53,693 nucleotides of DNA from Thoreauomyces humboldtii (Eukaryota; Chytridiomycota; Chytridiomycetes; Spizellomycetales; Powellomycetaceae). The notes beneath the pieces are model-generated. The model was not told where the DNA came from, searched no databases, and saw only the letters and a list, made by a program, of their open reading frames with translations. Position 1 is the stretch's first letter; each line of letters begins with the position of its first letter. Location of the stretch: NCBI GenBank assembly GCA_027596035.1, contig JADGJA010000058.1:1-53693 (forward strand). Direction: 5' to 3'. Below are positions 30,545 through 42,185 of the stretch, in pieces. A program made the translations under genes and the position numbers.

Positions 30545-33500
30545 ATGCCTGCCAAGCGCGCCAAACTCCCTGCAGCCGTGGCCGCGTTCCAACGTGCGTT
30601 GCGCGATGCCAATCCCAGCCCAAGCAGACTGAAAGGAGGCCGGGGAGGTCCGCTCAGCACAAAGTAGTGATCGTTCCGATCGATCCTTTCGGCCCTATTA
30701 TATACCTAATCGGTTGAAATCACACAGAAGCATCCGGTTCCACGTACAAAAAATTGCTGAAGCTTTCCGTGAGGTCCTCGCATGCCAGGCAACCATTTGG
30801 GTCGCTGCCAGCCAGCTCATGGTTACCTCCCGCTATTACAGGCACTTTTGTCACCAAAGAGCAGCAACGAGAAGGATACGAAGGACGCGGTGGTCGCTTG
30901 CGTCGAGTGGATTGGTCAGAGTAGCCAGTCTCTGAACCTGAAAGACGATCTGCTCGGGCTTCTCGGCGCTTTCCTTTCGTACTCTGCCAATACGCCGAAT
31001 GCGACATTTGTTGCGACTCAGGCTGTGGGATGCGCGGCACCTTGCCTCACTACAACGATCTCCAAAGAAAGTTTCGGAAAACACCTGATGACATCATTGG
31101 TGGCCAGAGCGGTATCGGAGAGGAACTTGAGTCTACAGAAACAGGTATCGCCACACTCTTGCTTGTGAGGATTTGTTCAAACGGTATTCTGATGTCCTGC
31201 AGATCATGGACGTTCTTAGAGCGCTTGTGGTGGGTCCAGCGCATATGTATCATCTCGGAAAGTAGACGGATTTAGAAGGTCAAACAACGCAGGAGAAGAG
31301 CCATGCCAACAAAGCCATCCTGGTCGAAAAGGGATTTCAAGAACTGTAAGACACGAGAGCGGGGGTTGAAATAAAGTTGGCGCAAAGCTCACGATGCTGC
31401 AGTAAAAAGTTAGCAGCACATCTCAAAAACGCTGGAGGTATAGTCGACTTGAGATTTCCTTCCTGAACCCGGTTTAGACATGGAAGTTTCTAGACATTGA
31501 GCTCCAAAGTGATATTTTGGAAGTTTTGTTCCGGTATGTTTATCGCTCTGCTGACATTAGGCCCTCGTCTGATCCCCTCTGCTTGCTATAGACTGTCTCC
31601 GAAGTCCCTAGCATGTCGACAGCAGTTTGCAAGTACTTTACAGCTTCCCGAAGCTTTAGCCGATATTCGTACAAAGCATTATCACCAGGTCTGCTATATA
31701 TGTTGGGAAGAACTTGGCATGATTCAACGCGTTCACACTTCCAATTCAGGATGCCCGCAGCTTCCTGAATCTGATCAACTCCGGTAACTGCGGAAGCGCG
31801 CAATTTCCTCAATCTTTCGAGGCGAAAAACATAGAATGTGCATCGAGATCTTCAGAAATTCATTTAATGGCGAGTAAGAAGTCTTTCCGCCAAGCTCGTG
31901 CGCATTCGCTGAAGTAATATCAACATTATTAGATACCAAGCGGATGCGAGTCCTTTTGGCTCGATTTCAATTCTCATTGCATTTCCATCACAGCCGCCCT
32001 AGAACATGTAAGCTGTGCTGATCATAACCTGGCAGCTAAGAACAAGCTTAACGAGTATGGGTGAAATCTTGAGGGGGATGACGTATTGTCGTTGGAAATC
32101 CAGTACGACAGCATTGTCGAATGGAAAACTCTTAAATTTCATGGTGACGCGCAGCGGATGCTAAAGATTTGATGGTGACCGAATCTCATCGTTTATCTCA
32201 GACGCCCTAGTCGTATGTATTCAGTTGAAAAGCTCGATTCTTCTGGCAACTCGAAGCGGTTCCCAGCTGGACGATCCTCCAAGAACTCGATCCTTCAAAA
32301 TAAGCCTAGCCGTTATATCAAGTCCTTCCGTTGTGGGTAAGTACATGGCTTCTCATGGAACGCGTTCTACATCTTGGGATTAATCATGTTCGGTAGACCT
32401 GTCCATTTCCGCCATATTCGCTGCAAAAGGCGTGGTACGGGACGTCGCCCCTTTAGCAGACCTACTTGCACTCAATTCTCTTTTTCAGAAACAGGCAATT
32501 CTGAAATCTTCTGTTGCGATTCGGAAGCCAGCACCCCCTGACACTGGGGACATTGTTTCAAACCCTCAAGGCAGGGGTCTCAGTACTGAAGTTCTTCAAG
32601 CTGGAGACAGATCGGATGCTTCTTCAACAAACAGCGCCCAGAGATTCCAGTCCCCGTTGCTGCCTGGGTCAGCCCCAGCTTCGCCTCACAGTATCCTGTC
32701 GTCAAAGAGCTATCTACCCTCAAAGAAGCCATTCAAGGCAGAGGAAAATGCGGGTCGTCGATCAAACAACGTCTCGGACGCTATCCCAAAGCCTACGGCA
32801 GGAGAGGTTTCGAACGAATTCGGACATGTGCCGAATACGCAGGCAGCGGAGCTACTACGGGCGATTTCACTTACCGTTAACCGCTCCACAGCTGGCTCAG
32901 CTGAAGTCGATATGACTGCCAGAACTATCATTTCTCAGTCTCAAGATCATCCTTGCACGCCGCCACAAAGCTTAGTCGGAGAAGCAAATTCTGATCAGTC
33001 TCAGCGAAAGACCAACCATGTCTACCCAGCGCAGGAAGCCGAATCAGGAAGTTCAGGACTTCCAGTACCCTCGTCCGCTTTACCTTTGGGGCCAAGCCCG
33101 AAGCCCTTCGTTCATGTTGAGCGTCACAGTGATGAGGAAAACGTCCCACCTTTACCTGCCTGGTCATGTGCTTCCAGGCCGATGGAATCGAGGCGCAATC
33201 CCATTGCAAGATTAACTGCCGCCGACTTAGACTCACAGATCTTTAAATCTACTTCACCCTCGTCAAGCGAGTCGCAATCAGAATACTTTCCGTCACAAGT
33301 AGTTTCGAACGAAGTACAACGTCGGCCGGTGTTACGATTATCCAAGCGCATGGCTTCTGAAATGTCATCAGAACTGGAAGAATCCGATGCTCTTACACCT
33401 TCCCGAACCGAAACAAAGATTCCCAGACTTGCAATCCCTGCGGTGACTCATTCGTTGCCAAAAGCCACCGCGAATGTCGCGACGAGGAAACTGGATCCTG

Positions 33501-34747
33501 TTCATCTACCTTCGTCACCGGGTAAGAGTTCATCAAATACAAAGCGCAACTTGCATAGGCTGAACTCGGCCAAAGAAAGGGCACATGCGGAGCGCATTGC
33601 CCCGGACACTCCTTGGTCGCGCTTCTCTAGCCCTGATGAGGATGAGTCAATAGTGCACGGCTTTGGAATTCGCTATTTCACTAGTGAGTGTAAGCTGATG
33701 ACTTCTTTTCCATTCCCTGGTCTTACCACTCGGTCTCAGGCTCCTCTGGATCTCCCTCGGGCATAAGGGATGGAGGGTTTCCTGATTCAATACGCAAGGT
33801 TGCCATGATCGGCACAGAACGTACCTCTGAATCACGCATTCAACCAACTGTTGAATGCAAAAGTATCCCTGAAGCAGTCCTCGACAGTCTTCCACACGTT
33901 AAGAGATCATCTGCTACACGACACCTGCAATCGGCCCGACCGGCGACTCCCCCTGGCTTCAAGCCGCACGCACAAATCGATTTTTCTTTCCGAAGATCGC
34001 AACCTGCTACCGTGAGCAAGCGACCCTCCCCGCAGGGATCCCCAGAACCTCGAAATCTCCGAAAGCGAACGCGTACGAGTATGTGCTACCAAGGGACATT
34101 CTGTTTGTAATTGAGACTGACCACATAGAAGACATTGAGGGTTTATCCAAGCCGGCTGTATTTGGCAAAACATCCTCGAAAAGAACTGCACGTGCAATAC
34201 TGGCAGAATTGCTAGCGACTTCAAGTGACGATGACAACGAGCAAATTCCAAACGGCAAAGTTTCTTCTCCCTGCAATCGTACAACATTCCAAGCCAAGGA
34301 GAGCGGGTTGCCGCACAATAGATCCATTGCCCAACAGCCTGCTGATCCGCCGCTCGAGTCGAATGGAGCGAAGATAGTAACCGTGTTTCAAGATCTGGGA
34401 TTGGTAAGGGCCCCCGCTTCGCAATACGTGTTGAATGTCTAAGTGTTTTTGTCAACGGGCAGGTCTACGCGAGACGGATGCAGGAGAGAGTTCGAGTTCT
34501 TCAGAGTTTGGCTGCCACCGCCGTGGATGCTATCGCGGATGACGTCAGTTTTCTCAACAACATTCTGACCACGAGGTACCATGATCTGGAGGTTCCCGCT
34601 GGTAGCAGCATTGACACTGTATCATTTTCTCACAGCCGCAGGGAAATTGAGGCTCATCTGAGCATGACACATGCAGCGGATCACGAATTCCTGAAAAATC
34701 TCAGCGTCGCCATGAAAGCGATTCCTGCCGTGAAGGTGGCTCTTTAA
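30545..34747 (+). CDS. SYCP2/Red1-like meiotic chromosome axis protein
   Basis: Candidate core of the meiotic chromosome axis. Exons include 30545-30663, 30728-30768, 30842-31144, 31203-31229 and many small ones, then a long exon about 32400-33690 and four more. The N-terminal armadillo-like part has DDLLGLLGAFLSYSAN and ELQSDILEVLFRLSPKSLAC; then DARSFLNLIN and, after two introns, GCESFWLDFNSHCISI. These align in order with mammalian SYCP2 (DLQVGIVEALCRMT; DCRIFLNLVN; EEFWIDFNLGSQ), the ARM plus Spt16M-like module. Next comes LSISAIFAAKGVVRDVAPL, about 550 residues of Ser/Pro-rich disorder, and a C-terminal coiled coil starting VFQDLGLVYARRMQERVRVL. An in-frame TAG at 31263-31265 is removed if an intron 31230-31292 is used. 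The end at 34747 may be extended by another exon. Confidence 0.72.
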
Positions 34748-35131
34748 CTGATAGCACGCATCGGGCATATTTAGATCTTGAATCTTGCTAGTAGGTACCT
34801 TGCCGGCGCGGAAATGGACGTACACAAGTTTCGCAACGGAAGCCCATCGGACAAACCGTCCCCAAGCTCGCATCTGAGGTCTGTGAAGGCTTTTCAAGGC
34901 GTACTTATGGAAACATGCGGTTGCAGTCGTCGGTAAGTTTGGATCGAGACGGGAGCGCCGCACGCACCTATTAGTAGCTGAAACCAACATCCCGGTAGGA
35001 CGTTGATAGCGATGAGTGAAGTGTCAGAGCTTCTGTGTGTTGCTGTTCTCTATTAAACTGGTGGCGATGCATAGCGAAGGCTATCCCGATCTGCAGTAAT
35101 TCTTCTTCGTTGAGGATACACCACAGTTAGC
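34748..35131. other. Convergent 3' region of SYCP2-like and WHIM genes
   Basis: About 380 bases between two converging genes. If the final SYCP2-like exon splices at 34737, an open frame continues to about 34973 (containing SEVCEGFSRRTYGNMRL), so part of this interval may be coding. Otherwise nothing is recognised. Confidence 0.35.
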
Positions 35132-36957
35132 TAGCCTGCGCACAACTTGTCTAAATCTAGTAAACATTCAACCAAATGCTCCGAATGTCCACCTTGTTGC
35201 TTTCCGCGCCTTCTATAGCTATCTTGCCTACGGTCAGAAGTACTTTGCTCAGTATGGCAGGGTACAGGGCTTTGGAAGTAGGACGTTTGCTTACTTCAAA
35301 AACATTGCCAATTGTTTCACCCTTGCCATATTGATGGAGGTCCATTCCCGGTCTACGAACGAGGGATTTGGAGCAGACGTCTGCGGAGGCCATACCGACG
35401 AGCTGAACATGTGAACCTTGTCATGAAGAGGAAATTTCCAGTACTCATTTCCCTAACGATCAACCGTGAAAGATCAGGCAGACGTCCGATTTTCAGGTGT
35501 TCAGATAACGTTTGGCTTTACCCATCTGTCCATTCCCAGTGGGGCGACCTGGGGCTCCACTCGTGCGAGATTGAACATGAGAGCCTTTGCGTGTTCCAGC
35601 TTCTCCCCGATCAGTATTCGAAGACGTTCAGCTTCTGGTGTGTCAGCGGGCGGGGGATCGTTGTCATCGTTTCGAGCTGAGGCTGTCCGGCGACTGCCCT
35701 TTCGCCCGGGATCGCCGAGTGCACGTTCGCCCGCGCTTGCACGCAGAGTCTTCAGTCGGTCGAGCTTCTCACCCACGGTATCTAGTTCCCTGGAGAGCAC
35801 CCGCCGCTCCTTGAGGTCGGCGTCGAGGATGTCATGCACGGCTGTCGGACATAGATCCTGGACCAACCTGACGAGGTTGTGGATGCATGCGAGCTGAGCG
35901 AAGAAGGGCACGCGATCGAGACTGTTGGTTGTTCGGAGTGTCCGCAGTTCTGTGAAGGCCATTGGCCAGTCCAGACCGGGATCGGCTTCCAGGTACCGTT
36001 CCGGATCTAGGAGATCGGCGATGATGGTCCATCTAACCGTACGGCGTCCGTGTTCGACCGCGTGCGATTTCGGAAAGTGTTTGTGTGTTACGAGAAAGTC
36101 GTAAAGAGCGTAGGCAAAGTCAGTCACTGTGTTTGGAGGCCATTCCTCTTCCGACAACGGCGTAACGGAAGCGTTTGGGACACCCAGAGCGGTCGCGAAG
36201 CGCAGGAGAAATTGCTGCACTTCGAGATATATCGTGAAGGCGCTTTGTGAGATTGGGAGCTCCAACGGCGTGAAGAGCGGCGCATCGACAACAATTGGTT
36301 TCTTTTTGGGTAACGGCTTCTGTACCACCGCGGGTATAATCTTCCCGGAAGTGATTGGCCTCCCTTTGACTCGCGAAGCTGGATTAACCGCACGAGAGGG
36401 TTTGGCCTTTCACCTTGATGAGAGAAGGCACAGGGATTTGACCGCACTTGAATGGAAATGATGGACAGTACCTTTCCTTCCCATCTGGAAGCGCCGACAG
36501 TTTCCGATGGTAGGCGAGGAGTCTCGCTGCTCCGTTTCTTGCGCGTGGAGGTCAACGTGGTTCTCCTGCACGACTTGACGCGGCCCGCTTCGTCCAGCTC
36601 CACAGCCAGTCCTGCACTGAGAAATCCGAGAGAGCGGGGCTTTCTGCTTGTTGAAAGAAGGTAAGGGCGAGACAGAGTAGGAACGGAAATCGCAGACAAG
36701 TACTTGCGTCGATGGTTTTGAGGGTGAAGCCTTGATCAAGCGCTCTGCGGAGATCGGGTCGGATGATCCGACATCGATGCTGAACGGCCTACTGTCATCG
36801 CGGAAGCTGCTCGTAATCTTTCGAGAGGAAGATGGGAAAAGAGGGTGGGAGGTGGTTCAGTCCATGAAGCACTTGAAGGCTTTCGAAACTCCTTACTTTG
36901 CTTTCGTACCTCCTCCCATGTGATTGATGAAGCAGTTTCTGAACGCGCTGGTGGCAT
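35132..36957 (-). CDS. WHIM/DDT-like chromatin remodelling accessory protein
   Basis: Nuclear protein related to ISWI-partner subunits (BAZ/Itc1-type) by its DDT/WHIM region. Reliable exons: ..-36472, 36406-35522, 35452-35295 and 35227-35132. The main exon has PLFTPLELPISQSAFTIYLE and VQQFLLRFATAL (DDT-like helices), then WTIIADLL and FAQLACIHNLVRLVQDL (WHIM-like), and ends VAPLGMDRW. Splicing to the next exon gives PLGMDRWGNEYWKFP, matching the WHIM3 consensus LGxDRxGNxYW, the strongest evidence. The N-terminal part is basic (SCRRTTLTSTRKKRSSETPR), with a likely exon containing DLRRALDQGFTLKTIDA. An ATG at 36957 (MPPARSETASS) is a candidate start, but the first junctions are unresolved. Which remodeller it joins is unknown. 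Confidence 0.65.
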
Positions 36958-37175
36958 GCCTCGTGGACAAGGGTTGATAGCCTGAAGTGTGGCTACTGAA
37001 GAAGGATGGCCTAGAATGCTGTGAGGGTCGAGCCACAGGAATAGACGCTCCGCGCCCATAGGGATCGTACGGTCCGACCGTTCGGACAGAGACACTTTGA
37101 GGGTCGTCGTTGATGTCATGTCAAACACACCTCGGCATTGCTTTGACAAAGAAGCCAACCGGTCCCTATTTCGCA

Positions 37176-38460
37176 ATGTGCGTAACCTTCTTTGTCTTGA
37201 ATCACCCGCGATACAAGCTGTAGGTGTAAACGACGGGAGGATGGTCCCCGCTCTATTTGGCACTAACACCAACTGTTTGCAGAATAGTTTGCGGAAACCG
37301 GGATGAATACATCGACCGTACGGCTACCCGAGCTCACTACTGGAGTGACATCGGAGCCGCATCTGTTCTGGCAGGCACCGATGAGGGAAAGCTCAAGTTG
37401 ATGGATGCGCTGGGCAACCGTCCCGCCTCTTCCTCTCCCGACCCTTCGGCCGATGCAGAGTACTCGAAAGCTACTGTCATCGACGAAACCCCCGCGCCAG
37501 CGGCCGCCGCATCAGCAGTCTCAGCCGAGGCAGCCAGGTCAGCAGCTCCATCGGAGGAGCGTCAGACACAACTGCATGCCGCTTCTGTAGCCGTGCTGGA
37601 CGAGCCAAAAATTGCCGAGGTCACAGGCCATGGGTCATGGATGGGCATCAATGTCTCGACCGGTCGCTTCGCGCTCCTCACAAACTTTCGCGAGGCCCCT
37701 TCTCTGCAGAACCCATCAGCCCTCACGCGTGGGTACCTCGTCCGCGACTTTCTACTGCTCTCGCACGACCAGACCACGGAAGCCTATTTGAGCAACGTGC
37801 ACTTCAACCAGTCAAAGTACAATGGTTTCAACTTCGTAGCCGGAAGGGTGAGCAAGGAGGGAGCCGCAGGCATCTACTGCGGAAACAGGGGGACTGCAAA
37901 GGAAAAGGAACCGCAGCATCTGCGCGATGGTGTTGTCTACGGGATGTCGAATGGCGTACTCATGGAGGTGGAGTCCGACTGGCCGAAGGTGGAGCGGGGC
38001 AAGAAGCTCTTGCAGGATGCCCTGAACAAGATCGGCGATCAGGTGCGCATGCGGGATGCCCTGATTTCTCCGTTGCCCTTTGCTAGGTTGCGTACTGCAG
38101 CTGACATAGCGTGCTGTTCGGCAGTCATCCAACCGCGACGAGGAAGCGTTTCTTGACAAGCTTTTGGAAATCCTCGGGGACAAGACGGTTTACTCTGCCG
38201 AATCACTGCCCAGGAACATGTACAGTGCAGAGCTCGAGATGGCCCTATGTCCCATCTGCATTGACCGGGAACGCACCCCCGGCGCCGTATACGGCACTCG
38301 TTTGCACACAATCATGATGGTGGACCACGACGGCAGAGGGCGGTTCGTGGAGGTGAATCGCTATGGGGCCAAGGGAGACGACGAGAAGACCGACGGAGTG
38401 CCTGGTGGCAGGCTCGATTTTCGCTTCGTTTTGGGACAGCCACCGAGTATGAGTCGATAA
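37176..38460 (+). CDS. TANGO2: TANGO2 / NRDE-family protein
   Basis: Conserved NRDE-family protein linked in animals to ER-Golgi organisation, mitochondrial lipid and haem handling. Three exons: 37176-37219, 37283-38042 and 38125-38460, about 379 residues. The catalytic-type N-terminal Cys is residue 2 (MCVTFFVLNHPRYKL), and splicing completes IVCGNRDEYIDR, the NRDE signature. TGHGSWMGINVSTGRFALLTNFRE and SKYNGFNFVAG follow, then GMSNGVLMEVESDWPKV. Between residues about 60 and 120 there is an Ala/Pro/Ser-rich insert not found in most family members. The tail (MMVDHDGRGRFVEVNRYG) is normal for TANGO2. Confidence 0.92.
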
Positions 38461-38736
38461 GCGAACCTGCAAGGCGGAGGTCTTACGAATGGTTCACATT
38501 CTACTGTAGAGGATGGCATCGCATCATATCGCGCGTTTGCTTATCAGAGATGGATGCCATCGAAACCACCCAGCACTGTTTGCTTTATTCCCACTGCGCT
38601 GACTGCAGCTTCCTGTTTGCGGTCGTCCGACAGTGCGGTCAAATGTAGTCCAGATTTTGGAAGCGCGCACGGCCCCAAGGCAACGCTTAATGGCATAATC
38701 ACTTGCTTTTCTTTCTTGAAAAACAAGCTTCCCTCC

Positions 38737-41459
38737 CTATGATTGCAAATGACCACCGCCTCTCTTCAGCAATTCCAGAGTCACACCTGCTAAGAACGCT
38801 GGCACGCTGCCGAGTTGGTCGACATAGTACGCCATGCAAGCACGGAGTCGGGTTTCCGGCTCGCCTCCACCTCCAACGAGCTCAAGAGTGCCTTGATCAC
38901 CCTCGCCAGAGCAGAAAACCATGGTAGGGACCTGCTCTCCGGCGTACATGGATGTGAGCCGAACCCTTCCGTCCATTTCCAGATCGAGTTTATAACCTGT
39001 CGAAAGAATTAGTTCGCGGTTCAGAAACATGCAGATGTGTTGTACCCACCCAAAAGGCAGAAGACAGCTTCTCGATATTCCGACACCTTTTCGGCGTAGA
39101 CGCCCTTTAGTCGACTAACCCGCTTCTCTTTCTCTTCGACGTCTCGTCGAAGATTAACGCATTCCAGCTCGCTAGTTTGAAGACTTTCCATGGGGACCAG
39201 AGAAGGCGTCGACTGCCTCGCTATGCCGACTTCCATGCTAGCTGTCCTTCCGATCTGTTCGATGAGTTTTTGATTTTCTGACCGGAGAGCATCAAGCGTG
39301 CTTTGGCGAATAGCTGCTTCGCGTCGCTCGGGATTGTCCGCTAGCTCCAGGACTCGTGTGGTCAAAACATTATATTCGCCTCGGCCAAGTGCACGTTCAA
39401 GATCCCCGACTTTCGTATCAAGTCGATCCGCGTCGGCTTGAAGGGCTGCATTTTTCTGACGTAGTTTCGTAGCCTCAGCTTCAAGTCCCGAAAGTTCCCG
39501 TATGTCTCGAACTCCATCGGAAGACGCAGCAGGAAGATGTCGGAGCTCCTCCTCGAGGGCCAGTACATGCTTGCGGTACTCATCCACGCTTGCCTCCAAA
39601 TTGGCAATTCGGACCGCTTTGTCTGCATCGTAGTTCGCCGGGCTCAGGTGCTCTTCCTCGATAGCGTAGCTTTTCAGTTGCTCTCGTAAGAAATCGACCT
39701 CTTTCTGAGCTAGTGCCCGACTTTGATCTAGGCGTTTAAGCGAGCGAGCCTCATTCTGTCGTTGTCGCTCTGTTTCTGAGGCTTTTGCTCTCCAATCTCG
39801 AAGCTGTGGGAATGTGAAGACAAACTGTCAGCCTTTCAGCGAACGGCTTTCTCGAATTCGACTTCTGACCTCATTTTCGAGACGAGAAAGGTGCACTTCG
39901 CGTCCTGCGCGGCCTGCTTCCTCTTCTCCCAACTTTGCTTTCAACTCGGCCAGTTCAAGACGGTGTTGGGCTAGAGCTTTGCACAAGGTATAAGGCGAGT
40001 CCGCGCCAACATCATCGTGGTCCGTTAGAAACTCAGTCCAGCGCATTTTCTCCGTCTTCAGAGCATTGACTTCGACCTCCAGCTCCTCCGCCCGTGATTG
40101 CGTGGAAGAGAGGTGGAGAAGTTGCTGTTCCAGTCGGTGTTTGTCATCTTTCAAGCGCTCAGCATTTTCGTGCGTGTTGCGCAGATGCTGGATATATTGC
40201 GACGCCTCCTGCTGTTTGATCTCCAGCTGTTGTATATGGGCGGTCTGCTCCACCAGTTGCCTCCTGAGAGTAGCTGTCTCCTGCCTACCACTGGTATCGG
40301 CCTGCAAATCCCTAATGACTCTTTCGGCTTCATCGCAGCGACGTTCGAAAAGTCCGAGTTGCTCCCGTCCCGCTTTGATGAGGTCCGCCTGCTGTTCAAT
40401 CTGTGGCCAAAGGAGTAAGCTGAGCTTCACATTGCATCAATCTTTTATTGAGGCTACCTGGATGGTTGCTGCTTCCAGGTTATGCTTCAACTCGCTGATG
40501 ACCCCTTGTGCATGATCTGAAGCAAACTGGGTTTTTCGACGTCGGAGATCCACGGTCCGTTCAGTCTTTGCTATGCAATCTTGCAGTTCCGATATCTGGC
40601 GGCAAAACTCATTTTGAGCTATGTCGGCATCTTCCTTCCCCTGAATCGCGTCCTCCTTCAGATCTTCCCATCTTTGGGACAGTTCCTTGTTGCGGCCGAG
40701 AAGAAACTGTCGGTCTGTTTCTAATTGCTGATGGAACGGTTACGCTGAGTTAACCTGAGATTGTACGGGAAGTTGCTACTTACGTTGATCCGGGCAATCG
40801 ACTCTTGCACTTTTGTTTCTTTCTCAACGTTGCGCGTTTCGAGGTCGTGACATTTGAGGTCGAGTAAGGCCTTTTCGTCTGCTACTTTCCGCCGAGCATC
40901 CTTCACTTCCCGTATTTCTCTCCGTAGCTTGATCAACTCAGGGTCTACCTCTGGCCGTTAGCATCCAGCCTCAACGTGTGTTCCCAAATTGCAGGAAGCA
41001 CGAAACCTACCAGAATATAGATCGAGGGACGCGGCTGTGCCAGCACTATTTGTACTTCTCCTGAAAGATGCCGAGTCATTCGTCCCTCCGCTATGTCGCA
41101 AGGGTTCCTATCGATGCGCGAGCCGACTGTCAGAGCCTGAGAGCAGGCATGAAAAAGTCGTTCGCTGGCTTTCTTGCCTTCCCACTGGCAGAGCGTAGGA
41201 GCTCTCGTCTGTTCAAGAAGTGATGGAACTCTCCGTAAATGTCATCGGGGGTCCCTATCGAGTTCACAAAATGAGGGCGGTTGGACGTGGCTGGCCGTAT
41301 GTTTGTGTCGGGTCGGAAGAGAGCAGAAGTGCTGGCAGCCAGTGAGGCCCGCGCCACGGCAGGATCGTTGCACGCGGAAGACGACGTTGCCCTGTTGCTT
41401 GAGGCAACAGACTTGCGGAGTGATGCGCGTTCATAAGGGTGATGTTTGTTAGAGCTCAT
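38737..41459 (-). CDS. MAD1: Spindle assembly checkpoint protein MAD1
   Basis: Coiled-coil scaffold that recruits MAD2 to unattached kinetochores. Exons run from 41459-41178 through 41107-41011, 40950 on, and others, to a stop at 38737. Nearly all of it is heptad-rich coil (e.g. KLRREIREVKDARRKVADEK, ISELQDCIAKTERTVDL). The MAD2-binding motif is RVLELADNP, matching human KVLHMSLNP. The RLK segment SRLKGVYAEKVSEYREAVF leads into the C-terminal RWD-like domain GYKLDLEMDGRVRLTSMYAG and SVPAFLAGVTLELLK. The N-terminus is disordered with YGEFHHFLNRREL. The first intron (41177-41108) appears to use a GC donor, AAG|GCAAGA. MAD1 is divergent from RPC11 with 188 bases between the starts. Confidence 0.93.
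41108..41177 (-). other. Candidate GC-AG intron in MAD1
   Basis: Seventy bases beginning GCAAGA after AAG and ending GATAG. Removing it keeps frame (SASGK to EPLRHSGG) and allows the next exon to read into SLDLYSEVDPELIKL. An alternative GT donor 10 bases upstream needs a poor GGAG acceptor. Confidence 0.6.
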
Positions 41460-41647
41460 CTAGAGATGCAAATTGCGAGAGCGACCAAGGTGCCTGCGCT
41501 GCTTTGCGTGTATAGGAGAGGAAAGAGTAGGAACCTGGTACCGGGGGTGGAGTGCTTACCAAGATCCGGAGACTCCGGTAGCCTCTTTTTTTGGGTGGAA
41601 TTGCAGTTTGCTCTCGATGGCTTCAAAGCACCCTCTATACCAGCACA
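41460..41647. promoter_or_regulatory. MAD1/RPC11 bidirectional promoter
   Basis: 188 bases separate the two start codons of divergent genes. It must serve both. A plus-strand open frame passes through it but carries no family signal. Confidence 0.5.
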
Positions 41648-42185
41648 ATGTACTTCTGTCCCAGTTGCGCGAACCTACTGCTTATTGGTCAAGGGGACGA
41701 GGGTCACAATCAGTTCATCTGTCAAACATGTCCGTACATCTGCAAAATCACAAAGGTGAGGAAAGAGGCCTCCAAATGGCTGGGGTGAATGTCGGACCGA
41801 CCGAGCTCACGCCTTACTCATCTTCTCTCCAGCCGATTACTTCTTCGACGAAGTACAAACGAAAGCAGGTCGATGACGTCCTTGGTGGTGCTGCGGCGTG
41901 GGAGAACGTAGATTCGACCGAAGGTGCGCCCACACCTGCACATTCTCTGGCCCTTTCACCTCGGATGGCTGACCTCCCTTGCTCCGTGATATCCAGCACG
42001 TTGTCCAAAATGCGAAAACAATCGCGCTTACTTCATGATGCTTCAGATTCGATCTGCGGATGAGCCGGTATGCCTACCCATCGAATCTTCCGTTGTGGTT
42101 GTCACATCTCTGACGTGATCCCTGCCATCAGATGACCATATTCTTCAAGTGTTGCGCTTGCGCCGAGGTCTGGCGAGAAGGTTGA
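41648..42185 (+). CDS. RPC11: RNA polymerase III subunit RPC11 (RPC10/POLR3K)
   Basis: TFIIS-like subunit of RNA polymerase III that drives transcript cleavage and reinitiation. Four exons: 41648-41755, 41833-41923, 41997-42067 and 42132-42185, 107 residues. The first zinc ribbon is MYFCPSCANLLLIG with FICQTCPYICKITK. The linker KQVDDVLGGAAAWENVDSTE is diagnostic. The second ribbon has ARCPKCENNRAYFMMLQ, the acidic hairpin RSADEPMT needed for cleavage, and the end FFKCCACAEVWREG. All metal-ligand cysteines appear present. Length equals the family's usual 108-110 residues. Confidence 0.96.

Noticed and set aside
31263..31265. SYCP2-like gene as a pseudogene
   Set aside because: Only one stop interrupts it and a plausible 63-nt intron removes it; the remaining exons keep frame and conservation.
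41473..42063. 196-residue plus-strand frame
   Set aside because: It spans the RPC11 promoter and introns; only the piece around KQVDDVLGGAAAWENVD is real, as an RPC11 exon.
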